From Sepioteuthis lessoniana (taxonomy: Eukaryota > Mollusca > Cephalopoda > Myopsida > Loliginidae): DNA of 64,000 nucleotides. Below are positions 1-11,800 of the stretch, piece after piece. Within the stretch, counting starts at the first letter, position 1. Each line of letters begins with the position of its first letter. The notes beneath the pieces were generated by a model. It searched no databases. It was not told the DNA's origin and was given only the letters and a program-made list of their open reading frames with translations. The DNA is taken from the NCBI GenBank assembly GCA_963585895.1, contig OY757907.1:107091512-107155511 (forward strand). Reading direction: 5' to 3'. The position numbers and the translations under genes are program-made.

Positions 1-1020
1 CAGCTATGATCAATTTTTAATTAGTCAAAAATTAATAAAAGTTGATAATGCTTTACACAATAAAAATCTGAAATATATCAGAGTTCAAGGCAGAAAGTGG
101 CCTCTAAAATTGTCTTAAAAGTTAGATGAGAAATTGCACAAACTGAAAACTGATATATGTTCTTCAGAATTATATATAAAAATGTAATATATTCCTGAAT
201 TTTACTGAAAAAAAAAACAACCCTAAAAACTCAAGGGGTACATTATATATCAAATTATATTGTATGCAGCCATTGTAGCATAGGGTGATTTTCTTTGAAG
301 AAAAAAAAATTCTTTTCAGTTCTATAAAATAATTTTTTGTGTAATATTTTGACAAAAGTTTTTTAAAGTAATTTCATCATGTTTAACTAGTTAACTTCAC
401 TTTCATTGCATGTATATATTATCAAATTGACAAATGGTATAAGCAGTTAAATAGTTCCTTTGACCTTAGATGGGAATAAATTATGAAACATTTATTTATC
501 TTCATTATGGTCTTTGATTCACATAATATCTCAGGATGAATAGGAAATGTCCAAAGAACTATTTATTATTATTGTCAGGGTTGAAAACTTTTCAAACAGA
601 AAGAAAGTGGTATGATGAATGAGAATTTTCATTATTTAATAAAGACTTCAGCTTTTACCTGTTTATATTTAATATAGTTTCTATTTATGAAAGACAGTAT
701 TGTTATTTAATAATTTATCTATGTTTACAAACAGCAGCAAAGATAAGACTGTTATGATAGGAAGTTCTTTCACACTCTCCATACTCACCAAATTTAGAAC
801 CTACAGATTTTCATGCTTAGATCATTAGAACATTTCGTAAGTTGCAGAAAATTAAAAATGTTCTTTTTTGGGGTTTTTTTTGGGGGGGGGTTCTTTTCAG
901 AAAACCTCAGATTTATCTATGTGTGGAATTGAAAATAATTCTTCATCTTGGGTTACAATCATTAAGAATGAAGTTGTTGAATGTTTTTATGATAATATTT
1001 TGATATATCTGTGGAGTTTG
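1..1020. other. AT-rich non-coding sequence
   Basis: Stop-rich in all frames, with no recognisable repeat family. The only notable local feature is a poly-T run passing directly into a run of about nine G near 873-890, an abrupt homopolymer switch in otherwise AT-rich sequence. Confidence 0.6.
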
Positions 1021-1435
1021 AAGGCTTTTAAGGTCAGGGGCTAAGGGCAAGGCTGTGTTGCCGTAAGATATCTGACTCCATATTTTAGTTACACTGTTTC
1101 ACCACACGTTGACTGGCCGGTGTAATGCCTTGCCCAAAGAAAGTCCCAAAAGAAATATACAAAAAGAAAAGATAGGAAAAAGATAAGAGGCAAAAACATT
1201 TCTTCTATACTTTCCTTTATTTATTGGGTGAAGGGACTAACCAACGCTACGTCTTGGGATGTAGCGTGGTACCCAAAACCCCAGACAGCAAAATGGTGCT
1301 GTTGGTTCAACGGACACTGCCTGAAAAAGACAGATGATTTCGTTTCCTTTTTCAAGGGGAAAATCCTTTTTTCTTTTATGCATGCGTCATCTCCTTTTCC
1401 GTTAGAGACCTCTGGGAGTTTCTTCAAATTTAATA
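1021..1435. other. GC-richer island, unrecognised
   Basis: Base composition is clearly richer in G and C than on either side. A small perfect stem (CGCTAC and GTAGCG around a 10-nt loop) lies at 1245-1266. A 152-residue stop-free frame on the plus strand from 1228 begins here but runs into poly-T/poly-A-encoded Phe/Lys sequence, and a shorter minus-strand frame overlaps it; neither shows a domain I recognise. It could be a relic of a mobile element or a small regulatory island. I do not assign a function. Confidence 0.35.
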
Positions 1436-2076
1436 GTTTTCTTTTTATCTATCTATTTATTTTTTTTAAATTTAATTTTTTATTTATTTATTTGTTCCCT
1501 ACATATCTGAGATTTCTTTTTATATTTTTTCTGGGAAAACAATTACTTTTCAAACATCATGAGATTAAGTCCATCAATCGTAAACAAATTTTGACATTGT
1601 GGAAATATACTGAGCTCAAAATTCCCTGTTCATTAAACTGTTATAGTTTTGTCCCTCCCACCCACCAAAAAAAAAAAAAGGAATAGAAATTAAACTGTTG
1701 ATTATTTTTAATTACAAGATTATCACAATGGTTATATGTATGTTAATGATACTTCTATTCTTTTTTCCTCTTGATTATTTAAAGGAACTTTTTTCTGTAT
1801 TAAATTTAGAAAATAAAAAGCTCAATGATATTAATCTGTATCAATAATTCTTGAAAATGATTAAATCATTCATTTTATCTCCACTGTTTTCAACCCTGGA
1901 TTTTTTTTCCACTTTCAGCTTCTAGTTCTGCCTGAAAATCAAAACAGAATACCAACACTTTTCAAAGGGCAATGATAGTGGCTCATCTTATTAATAAAAA
2001 ACACAAATGTAAGTAGTTTTAGCTTTCTTACAGTTAATTATTGCAGTTGCAAAGAGGGAGGGAGAGAGATTGAGGA

Positions 2077-2107
<31 letters not shown>

Positions 2108-3140
2108 AGCCTTTGGTTAAAATTTTGTGGGCAACATTGAACTTTATTCTCCACTGGTGGAATTCCTTCTGACCCGACTTTTCCCTGATGACTTAGCTGT
2201 TCTGATGCCCCACCTCTGATACTATCAGTTTATTGATTTTCCATAATGGGCTTCATATTTATTTATATCAGTTATCCTTTATTCTGAAAAGTAATTCTAA
2301 TATCTTAAACTCAGAAGTAATTCAAATATCTTAATGTCTTTGAATCACTTCAAAAGAGATGGATTTAAACTGGTGGTAAGATATTCCACCCATTACAAAC
2401 TTAAATCAAAAAACAAAAAGTAATAAATACCAATCATTACTCACAAATGGTTCAAATAGACAATCCATAGTTGCTTCCATTCTTCTTCAACCATTAATTC
2501 AACTTAACTTAAAACCAATTAAGCCAACTGTTTCTGTTGTTTATAGCAGGTGATTTTTATATCTTTTCTAACAGGAGATCTCCCACTGTAACATTATTAA
2601 AATTCAGAAAAATAATTTGTATCTAAAGAATGTTAAATTTGTTTTTATTTCCATGGTTTACTATTTTGTTGACACCAAGCATCACGTATGATAACTTTAG
2701 ATTCACTTGGTGTTCTCAGGTACCATCAAAAACTCCTAAACATTAGTAAATATTTGAAATGAATATTTATCATTTTCCAGACTTGAAAGGGCAGAATTAA
2801 CTAAAAAAAAAAGAAAAGATTTTTAAGCTTTTTTTGGCCTGGTAACTATTGGGATTCCCTTTTATCACAACACCTGGCTAGGAGAGAAAAGGTCTTAAGT
2901 GTATATAGGGATGGGATGAGGGCTATTTTTACCTCTAGTAAAGATTACCAAGAGAGTAAATTTCTAATGCTGGCCATATGATAGATGTTTCTTTTACAGT
3001 GAGTTTATCAGAAAGACATAGAGGGTGAGGGAAATCCCACCAAAAAATTACTCTGAACTAGAAGAGTTTAAAACCTTTCTAAGCAGGATGAGACATTTGC
3101 TTGAAATCAGGCCAAAAAGGGCAAAATTTTTCCTGTACAG
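1436..3140. other. AT-rich non-coding sequence with (GA)n
   Basis: No gene or repeat family recognised. A purine-rich GA microsatellite lies at about 2052-2103, with GGGA interruptions at its left end and pure GA at its right end. Confidence 0.55.
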
Positions 3141-3149
3141 ACATTTGGT

Positions 3150-3660
3150 AGATTATTGACACACGGCTAACGAAGGCATGGAAGAGCTATCAATCATATG
3201 GAAATTAGACCTGACCAATAAAATGAAACGCAGTTTCTTCCAGGCAGCAGTTGTATCGATACTGCTATATGGATGCACTACTTGGACGCTAACTAAACGG
3301 CTGGAGAAGAAGCTAGATGGCAATTACCCAAGAATGTTGTGAGCAAATTGAACAAGTCCTGGTGGCAACACCCCACAAGGCACCAACTATACGGCCACCT
3401 GCCATCACGAAAACTATCCAAGTCAGACGAACCAGACATGCAGGACACTGTTGGAGAAGCAGAGACGAGCTCATAAGGATTTACTCCTATGGACCCCCAC
3501 ATATGGCCAGGTAAAAGCAGAACGACCAGCTCGAACATACATTCAGCAGCTATGTGAGGATACGGGATGTAGCCCTGAAGACCTGCCTGAGGCGATGAAC
3601 GATAGGGAAAAGTGATGAGAGAGGGTGAGGGATATCCGTGCTAGCGGCACGACATGATGA
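3150..3660 (+). mobile_element. RTE-type LINE, 3' end fragment
   Basis: Translation in shifting plus-strand frames gives the C-terminal region of the same LINE family seen at 16.3-19.2, 28.1-29.2 and 60.6-61.1 kb. It passes from LSIIWKLDLTNKMKRSFFQA through a KRLEKKLDGNY segment and a TRHAGHCWRSRDEL segment to a TYIQQLCEDTGC segment. Stops and frameshifts break it, so it is a dead 5'-truncated copy. The 3' end is preserved and runs into ATGATGAT followed by (TA)n, as expected for RTE-clade elements that end in short microsatellite-like repeats. RTE assignment is by family recognition. Confidence 0.8.
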
Positions 3661-4708
3661 TATATATATTTTCTTAACTGCCTGATGATTTTTGTTTTGC
3701 AAAACACTCCATGAAACCCAGGGTTGCAGACAATATTACATGAATTAAATATGTATATACCTAATATATATGACATGATGATGATGACTACAGAAGTGCG
3801 AATCCATACATAGATATTCTCATCAAAATATCAAAGACTATATTCATGTAGATATATTTTAGACTAAGATAATTTCTGAAGCACTCAGTCTCACTTATTG
3901 CATTTATTTATTATAGTTATAAAGAAAAAAATAATTAATAAATTGTGATTAAAAGATGTTACTGCAAAATCTTGAAGTTTTATGATTAGCTATACCTACT
4001 CTTTTGGTTAATTCTTTTGGAATATATCTTTTTGTCACATGATGTTACTCTCATATAGTGAATTAGATGGCTTATGAAAATTAATCCCGGCTGAAGTCCC
4101 TAATATTCAAATGATTTTGCATAAGTTCCAAGAGACATAAAAATACCGTCAGTTCAGTCTGTAGTATCGTCAGCTAAATTTTAGATTCTGTTATTTTCAT
4201 AATTAAATAATTCTATTGCTTCTTATTTTTTCTTCTGAAAAGTGTGGTTTAACTCTTTAAGCCTGTTAGACTACTGTTTCAGATTGAGCATTTTTTGACA
4301 ATGTACTATAAGACCACTATTTCATACTGAGTGTTATTTTACTGTACACTATAGGTCAATATTTTGAGCCCAAGGAAATCATGATGATTACTAATAATAA
4401 AAAGCTTAATTATATAGCCATTCAGAGCCTCTTTTAATGGAAGATCTTTTAACAAAGATTTCTGTATCCTGGAGTGAAATAAAAAAGGTTTTTGCCCATT
4501 TTTTTTTCTTGTGAATTCATGTACATGACATCTGAGGGTCAAGAGGCTATGGTTTGGTTTCATTAATTTTTTTTAACACTCATGTTTTATTTGATGCCGA
4601 AATTTTATTCAATTATAAATATGAGGTTGTAATCATAACTATATTTCCATTGTCCCACTGTATTTTCTAAAAATTCTACTTTTTATTTGTCTATAATCTT
4701 TTATTTGT
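3661..4708. other. AT-rich non-coding sequence
   Basis: No supported gene. A 74-residue stop-free frame on the minus strand at 4339-4563 has no recognisable domain and is treated as chance. Confidence 0.5.
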
Positions 4709-4945
4709 TTGTTTGCAAACAATTATGATGTCAGTTATTTCTATCTAATGCAAATAATTTGCATACATTTGTATGATTTCAAGTATTCTTATCTAATACA
4801 AATAATTTTCACACAGTTGTATGATTTCAAGTATTCTTATCTAATACAAATAATTTGCACACAGTTGTATGATTTCAAGTATTCTTATCTAATACAAATA
4901 ATTTGCACACAGTTGTATGATTTCAAGTATTCTTATCTAATAATT
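4709..4945. repeat. 48-bp VNTR, nearly five copies (family C type)
   Basis: A 48-bp unit containing GTATGATTTCAAGTATTC recurs at exact 48-bp steps (4771, 4819, 4867, 4915). Because 48 is divisible by three, the plus strand stays open for 98 codons and encodes a 16-residue repeat (YDFKYSYLIQIICTQL). This is a tandem-repeat artefact rather than a gene. The same unit forms the internal VNTR of family C elements elsewhere, here in the minus orientation of that family. Confidence 0.85.
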
Positions 4946-5160
4946 GGCTTAATGGTTAGAGTGTTCACCAATGGTCAGGGAGACTGGGGCTCAATTCCAG
5001 ATTGAGTCATACCAAAGACTCAAAAATGCTACTTTATGCCTCCTTGCTTAACACTCAGCATTATTTGGTATGGATCAAGGGTAAGTGGATCAATCTATAG
5101 AAAGGAGTAGTGACCTCCTCTACTCTTCAGTGTAGTAGCTACTGAAAAGGGAGCCTTTAA
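4943..5160 (+). mobile_element. SINE family A, copy 1 of a tandem trio
   Basis: Starts with a tRNA-like head: an A-box-like TTGGCTTAATGGTTAGAGTG and a B-box-like GGGGCTCAATTCCAG. The family body follows, with TGCTTAACACTCAGCATTAT and a 3' segment ending near GCTACTGAAAAGGGAGCC. A 9-bp direct repeat CTAATAATT brackets the whole trio (near 4939 and 5726), suggesting that one insertion was later amplified in place. Confidence 0.8.
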
Positions 5161-5166
5161 ACAGAA

Positions 5167-5213
<47 letters not shown>

Positions 5214-5221
5214 TCAGTACT
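5161..5221. repeat. (TA)n microsatellite
   Basis: About 20 TA dinucleotides separate the first and second tandem SINE A copies. Confidence 0.9.
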
Positions 5222-5450
5222 GGTTCATTGGCATAATGGTTAGAGTGTTTGTCAGTGGTCCTGGAGACAGGGTTCAATCTCAGGTTGAGTCATACCAAAG
5301 ACTCAAAAAATGCTACTTGATGCCTCCTTGCTTAACACTCAGCATTATTTGGTATGGATCAAGGGTAAGTGGATCAATCTATGGAAAGGAGTAGTGACCT
5401 CCTCTACTCTTCAGTGTAGTAGCTACTGAAAAGGGAGCCTTTAAACAGAA
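5222..5450 (+). mobile_element. SINE family A, copy 2 of a tandem trio
   Basis: The tRNA-like head has A box TTGGCATAATGGTTAGAGTG and B box GGGTTCAATCTCAGG. The body is almost identical to copy 1 from the TGAGTCATACC segment onward, including the 3' edge before (TA)n. That supports segmental duplication rather than an independent insertion. Confidence 0.85.
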
Positions 5451-5481
<31 letters not shown>

Positions 5482-5485
5482 TCAG

Positions 5486-5725
5486 CACTGGTTCATTGGT
5501 ATAATGGTTAGAGTGTTTGTCAGTGGTTCTGGAGACAGGGTTCAATCTCAGGTTGAGTCATACGCAAAAAATTGCTACTTGATGCCTCCCTGCTTAACAC
5601 TCAGCATTATTTGTTATGGATCAAGGATAAGTGAAGCAATCAATATAAAGGAGTAGTGCCCTACCCTACACCTCGGTGTAGTAGCTATTGAAAAGGGAAC
5701 CTTCGGTTCGCCCTCCTTAGTGACT
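5486..5725 (+). mobile_element. SINE family A, copy 3 of a tandem trio
   Basis: Same head as copy 2 (TTGGTATAATGGTTAGAGTG) after another (TA)n tract at 5456-5481. Its 3' half is more diverged than those of copies 1 and 2 and extends further, to a GGTTCGCCCTCC segment that the other two lack. It may therefore be the original insertion, from which the others derived. Confidence 0.8.
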
Positions 5726-5734
5726 AATAATTCA

Positions 5735-6395
5735 AACAATGATTTGATAATAATTTGTTTGCACACGTCTGTCATTCCAAGTATTCTTATCTAATACCAA
5801 TGATTTGCTCGCATATGATTCTCAGTAACTAATACTAATTTCTCTTTTCGTAAAATCACCTTTTAAGTTTTTAAGTATTCCTATCATAAACTGATAATTA
5901 AGGTTTGATTTATTTAACGGCACATCAACCTCTTATGCTGAAAGTTGATTCATTTGTATATGTTTTATGGCAAACCTCACAAGTTATCTTTTGAATATGT
6001 CATAACAATCATTTTTTAAATCATATTTTTCATTTGTCTGTAATTATGATTTGTTTGCATGGTATCAAAAAATTATTCCTACTTAATGATAACAATTTGT
6101 TTGCACACAGTTATATAGTTTCAAGCATTCTTATTCAATACTATTTTAGAATAGATCTATTTGCCCCATTGATGGAATCCTAAGAGGTACCACCACTCCA
6201 GGTCAATGAACCTGGGAGTAATGGCAATAAAGGATTACTCTTCACTCCTCAGTGCTTCATATGGAAGCCTTGCCACAGGATGCAGCTTAGTCTTCTACCG
6301 AGGACAGCTCTTCTTAGAGGGAGGACTTACCTCTTTGTACAGGATGCAGTCAGTGTATTCTAAGCCCCTCTAACAAGGGGAAAGAGATTCTAACA
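5735..6395 (-). mobile_element. Family C element(s), minus orientation
   Basis: Read on the minus strand, the family C body (6160-6395, with GATGCAGTCAGTGTATTC near its outer end) precedes diverged VNTR units. A tail-like segment (GGTTTGATTTATTTAACGGC on the plus strand near 5905) matches the shared C/B 3' tail. More VNTR units at 5735-5850 lie beyond that tail and probably belong to the element interrupted by the SINE A trio. Boundaries are approximate. Confidence 0.6.
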
Positions 6396-7870
6396 GAGAT
6401 TCATAGTGTTAGAATAGTTTTCACAGATTCTTTATCAAGATTAAATTTGTAGCTTTGAAACATTTGTAAAAAGTATTGATGCTAAGTTATTTCGCTTTGA
6501 ATTTTGTATCATCAGTGCATTTATCTATGCTTCTTGCTCATGGTGACTTTATCAAGTGGGAGACATGTATATATATATATATATATATATATATGAGCTT
6601 AGGAATCTATTGCACATTTGGAAAGATAATTTATAATGACATAAATATACATTGAAACTCAATAAGAAAATAACTGAAATATAGCAAGTTTCATTTTTCT
6701 GTCTTGTTAAAATCTAATCAAATGTTCCATCTCATTTTCCACAGTTTTGGCTTACTTTTTTTTGCATTTCAAGTTGCTAATTTTCATATAAGTTTTAAAG
6801 TGTAAATTTAATTTGCATCTATTGTAGATGCAGATCCATCACTAACGTGTTAAACACCTTTTTTGTTGGAAAGTACTGAATGCTATTGTTAACATCTGAG
6901 TGCAAGTTTCTTTTTATTTTTTTTCTTAAAGGTTTTAAAGAAACATTAACAGTTTAACACATTTTAATTTGGTGCATTTAAGCCTCAAGCCTAGTTGTTA
7001 AACAAATAGGTTGAAAAATAAGTAGGTTAATGGAAAGGTTGATCAAATTAGTTTTAAGAAAGGAGTTTATTATCTCTTCCAACAAAGTTTGAAGCAAGTA
7101 ACATAGTAAATTTTTGTCATCGTTTATGAGAAAACACTGTGCCAACTTGATCACACAGAGAAACATGGATGGTTTTTTTTAAAGTTAGCTCTAAATTAAC
7201 TGACAAAAGGAAAAAACCAAATTTATATAAATTGATCATTATTGTTTGGTTTATATGAAGTTTGATTAGAAAGTAATGAGCTTTGAATTCTTAAAACTCA
7301 AAATGAAGAGATGTTTGCAGCAAAACAACTTCTGTAATAAAGTGTGAATGTCTTGATGAGACCAATTCTCAATACTTTTGATTGGGAGTCTTGATACTCT
7401 TTGATCATCATTTTTTGGTTAAACACAAGATTATGCAAGCATAGCACCCTCTATAACTACCAGATCGAGTTTCATGCAACTTGTTTCTTAAACTAAAAAT
7501 TTCTATCCAGGGTAAAAGATGGAGAATATTAAAAGTAATATGATTGTGCTGCTTTGAAAACATATCAAAATATAAGTTTCAGAGTTGTTTTGACCAATCA
7601 AACTACAAACTTGTTTGAATTCAAGGGTTGAATGCCAAGTGGAATATTTTGAAGAAAATATTTCATTCAATGTAATTAAAGATTAAAGACCTTGGTTGGG
7701 AAAAACTTAGAAAATATATCTTATTTCAGATCTTGCTTCATCTGATTAACACAAATTCCAAAGTTTTCAGAAACACCTTCATAAACTTGTTCTTGAAATA
7801 TAAAGTGGTTGAAACTACCCTCCATATTCTCCCCACTCCTTAGCCAAAAGACTTTTACAAAATCACTATC
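6396..7870. other. AT-rich non-coding sequence
   Basis: No gene supported. A (TA)n tract lies at 6568-6595. A 62-residue minus-strand open stretch at 6978-7166 has no recognisable motif. Confidence 0.55.
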
Positions 7871-7876
7871 ATAAAT

Positions 7877-8238
7877 TTTGTGAATCATTGGAAGAGAGCT
7901 ATCATGAAATTTTGTGAATCATTTGAAGAGAGCTATCATGAAATTTGTGAATCATTGGAAGAGAGCTATCATAAAATTTGTGAATCATTGGAAGAGAGCT
8001 ATCATGAAATTTGTGAATCATTGGAAGAGAGCTATCATGAAATTTGTGAATCATTGGAAGAGAGCTATCATAAAATTTGTGAATCATTGGAAGAGAGCTA
8101 TCATAAAATTTGTGAATCATTGGAAGAGAGCTATCATGAAATTTGTGAATCATTGGAAGAGAGCTATCATAAAATTTGTGAATCATTGGAAGAGAGCTAT
8201 CATAAAATTTGTGACTCATTGGAAGAGAGCTATCAATA
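7877..8238. repeat. 33-bp minisatellite, about 11 copies
   Basis: The unit is 33 bp and contains GAATCATTGGAAGAGAGCTA, with an A/G alternation (ATCATAAAA or ATCATGAAA). Because the period is 11 codons, three reading frames remain open over the array: two on the plus strand (one giving CESLEESYHKI repeats) and one on the minus strand. One extra T in the first copy shifts frame. No start context, flanking exon or domain supports translation. I treat it as a non-coding minisatellite that mimics ORFs. Confidence 0.85.
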
Positions 8239-8355
8239 ATAATAAAACTAGTGTTAATGAATAAATTGAAATTAAATGTTTTTTCTGACCCTAAATTTAG
8301 ATATTACTCGTGGGATAACTTGAAATATATAGCACTTTCAATTCAATTTTTTTAC

Positions 8356-8570
8356 AAGGGATAGCTCATTGGCCTAGTGGGTAGAGAGTTCGCCAATGGT
8401 GTAATCCCAGGTTGCGTCATACCAAAGACTTTAAAAATGGTACGTGATGCTTCCTTGCTTAACACTCAGCAATAGAAGGTACGTATCAAGGGTAAAATGG
8501 TGCAATTCAGCACCCTCCCCTAAACCTTGGTGTAGTAGCTATCGAAAAGGTATCCTTCTGGTCGGTCTCA
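8356..8570 (+). mobile_element. SINE family A
   Basis: The head (GCTCATTGGCCTAGTGGGTA) is followed by the family body with TGCTTAACACTCAGCAATAG and a 3' segment CTTGGTGTAGTAGCTATCGA. It is diverged from the trio at 5 kb and has lost part of the B-box region. Confidence 0.8.
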
Positions 8571-10335
8571 ACTATAGTTGCCAACTTTACTTTTACTTTA
8601 TTAGTGACGGGTTTTTAAAAAAATTTCATATTCTGTTTACAACAAGTGACATGTGCGATTATATATATATATATAAATTCTCATACACCACACATACACA
8701 CAAATTCTTTAATTATGATAAATTGTATATGAAAAATTTCCAAGTTCTGTACAGTTTTTATCAGTTGTTTTTAAGTGCATCATTTATCTTGGTAGAAACA
8801 AATAGACAGAAGTGAGCTTTATAAAGATGTTTTTGCCAGCCTTAAAATTTACATATTTTTAGCTGGTATTTACCTTAACACTAAAATCCTCTCAATTCTA
8901 ATCTTAACCTTACAGAAAAAACTAAACTAAACTATTTGCATTGTCTTACTATCAGTTTTATTTGAGGTAACATTTTTCCTCAGAAAATATTAAAATAACT
9001 TCTATGAATTAACTTAGTTCAGTTATTGTTCTATTGTAATGGACCAAAAAATGGAAGATTGACAATTATTGTATTTTTTTTTGGTGGTGGGGATTTCATG
9101 TTTTATAGCTTTGAACTTTTCTTAATCTGATCTTTCATAATGGACAAGAATATACAGTATCACCTATAAATAAGTATACTTCTGACAATTTTCTTTTTCT
9201 CAGGATTTTATTATGTGTAATGGAAATGTATACTAACAAAATGGATATTATTAGGGGTAGTTATTACCAAACTAAAGAATTTAAAGTCTGTAATAAAAAA
9301 ATAAAATGCCAATACATTTAAGAAAGATATATGGAGGAAGATATTTTTTAGGACTGCTGTATATTCATATTTATAGTTATAGTCTCAATGCTGTACAGTG
9401 AATGAATGATTCTAATAATGTTCTGATTGTATAATGCTCCACTTGACATAATAAAAATTTGGGTGTCTTTGGTTTTGAAGAAAATTAACATTTTATTAAA
9501 AAATAATTGTTAGGTGTGTCTTTATTCATGGATGATATTGTATATTATGCCTTAGATCATGCGTCTTCTTTTATTGGTTTAATAAGATGTTAAAAGCCAT
9601 TGTAAATGCCAACTTAAAGCTATTGAGATAGAAAAAAGAAACAAATTAAAATATTGAAGAGGATATTTTTTAAATCATTGACCTGACACATTCAAGCTTT
9701 TTATCAATATGAATAAAACACGAATTAATGAGTTTTAACTGTTTACCTTTTAAAGAAATATAATATAATAGACATTTGCATTTGATATCAATACTCCAAG
9801 ATGTGGTATTAACCCTTTCTTGCAAAAAAAAAAAAAAAATTACTATTAATTTCAAAATAATTCCCTTGGGCATGTGTGAATGATGTCCAAAATGTCAGCT
9901 ACAAATTGACATAAACTGACTGGAATTGATAGATTGTTAAAGCTGTAAATCAAACATGACCAACCTTTTTCTAGGAGCTAGCCACATGAAGAGACATGGC
10001 TCATCATCAGGTGGGCCACATGAAGAGGCATGGCTCTTGATAAAGCAGGCCGCACAATTAAAATAATTCAAGGTATTGAAGGTATTGTTGGATAGCACTT
10101 TGATATCTTCTGCTGATAGCAATGATTGTTCTTACTCTGATATTGTGTTTGATGATCCAGCTTCTTTCTTTCCTTGTGGGTGCTATGCTGATTGTTACAT
10201 TCAATCTCTTGTTGAAAGGAAGAAATAACTAGCCACTTTAGCCACTTATTGTCTTATTTCTTAGCTATATCTTTTTTTTCTCTACATATAACCCCACTAT
10301 TTCAGGGAGTTGGTTCCTGGATGGGAAAATATATG
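8571..10335. other. AT-rich non-coding sequence
   Basis: No gene recognised. It includes a short (TA)n at 8660-8675, a poly-A run near 9825, and a diverged double copy of a GCCACATGAAGAG(A/G)CATGGCTC motif at 9975-10045. Confidence 0.5.
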
Positions 10336-10512
10336 CACCCATTTTCACATGAATGGAAGTGATCACATGATCCCAGAAAACTTTAAAATTATTGTTACTC
10401 ATTCTTAAGAAGGTGACATGCACACACATGTGAAAATGGGTGTGTGTCAGCTTCTTAAGACCAAGTAACAATAATTTTCAAGTTTTCTGGGATTGTGTGA
10501 TCATTTCCATTC
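10336..10512. repeat. Long imperfect palindrome with an alternative inner pairing
   Basis: Two ~75-bp arms, 10351-10430 and 10432-10512, are near reverse complements. Both carry ATCCCAGAAAAC-type sequence and an AAAATTATTGTTACT-type segment. A second, perfect 16-bp inverted pair CACCCATTTTCACATG (10336-10351) and CATGTGAAAATGGGTG (10427-10442) uses the loop region, so two mutually exclusive foldings are possible. It looks like a fold-back MITE, or part of one. Confidence 0.75.
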
Positions 10513-11355
10513 TATGAAAGTCAAGCTTACATTTGATCTTAAGGTTACCATCCATCACTCAAAATAAATGAGACAATATTTTTTTCACTCAGTTTAATGG
10601 TTAGAACTTTCTCAAATTAACCTACACTTCATGTCAATAATAGATTTCACCCATCAAACTATTTAATGTTGGAGGTACCTCAGCTTTTTTCACTGCAGAA
10701 GACCGTACAGATGCGCATCTCCCGTAGAAATTGGGAAAAGATCTTTTTACTCTTTGGTGAATAGATATTTTCTAAAAATAAACCTGAAATTTTAGGAGGA
10801 CCAACTAGAAAGCACCACAAGCCTCTGTTTGCTGATGACTGCTGTAAATACTAAGCAACCGTTGGGTATTTAATACTTCTTGGAACAGAACATCACAACT
10901 AAGATGACTGCCATTAAAACAATGGACAAATAAAGATGTCTGAGGTGTAATGAGATTCTTTGCATGCCAAACAGAAAACTTCTACAGAAATTTATTGTGA
11001 ACTTGTTGCCGAGTATAATGAACATGTGATAATCAGGAAGCAGATATCAGTCTTGAATATTGTGTTTATAAAGGGGTGTATGAATCTGTTGGGTGTTATG
11101 TTCATCAAGAAAGACCAGAAAATAACATTGCATGCATTGAAGCTTTTATTTAAGTTGATAGATGGCACAAACTTTCTGATAGGGCAGTAAAACTTGATCA
11201 TCCAAATGTCTCAAGTTTCTTTATTCCTTCCAAAAAAAATTCACTTGGTTGATCAATTGATTTTAATGTCATGTCAACATGTCTGGGATTATTTTATGCC
11301 TACAGGTGAGGAAATTGAATTCATGATATATTTACATTTACATTTTTGAGGAATT
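10513..11355. other. Non-coding sequence
   Basis: No gene or repeat family recognised. Open stretches of about 70 codons on both strands near 10960-11200 overlap each other and lack domain signal. Confidence 0.5.
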
Positions 11356-11645
11356 ATGTTTTTGCACATGGTTATATGATAGCAGGTATTCCGATGTAAT
11401 ACAAATAATTTGCAAACATCTATTTGATGAATAGATGGGACCCTAATTGGTACTATCATTCCAGATCACCATGGACCTGGTAGTAATGGCACTGAACAGG
11501 TACTCAACCCTCCCTAAAGCTCCAGAACTAGAGCTTCACCATCAAATACAGTTTAGTGTCATGCCCAGGACATCCCTTTGGGGAGGGGTCTTAAACCCTC
11601 TGCTGAGAATACAGTCAACATATTCTAAGCCCTGCTAACAGGACA
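11356..11645 (-). mobile_element. Family C element, truncated
   Basis: The plus strand shows one VNTR-like unit (11360-11425) followed by the C body from the TTGATGAATAGATGGGACCC segment to the ATTCTAAGCCCTGCTAACAGG edge. The element's own orientation is minus. The tail is missing. Confidence 0.7.
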
Positions 11646-11800
11646 ATAAAAATTCTAGAACAACTTTTGCAAAATGTTATTCACTTCTTAGTTGAGCTGA
11701 GAACTTTTCAGCACTCTATGGTTATATCAATAAACAATAATCATTTTCCTTCTAAGAAATTGCCTTGAAATTCTAAAAACATTTCTCCTGAGATTTCTTT

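Noticed and set aside
1228..1686. 152-codon plus-strand open frame as a gene
   Set aside because: Its second half is translation of T-rich and A-rich simple sequence, the first half overlaps an open minus frame, and no domain or splice context is visible.
4709..5005. 98-codon repetitive protein
   Set aside because: Explained by a 48-bp VNTR with a period divisible by three that runs into a SINE.
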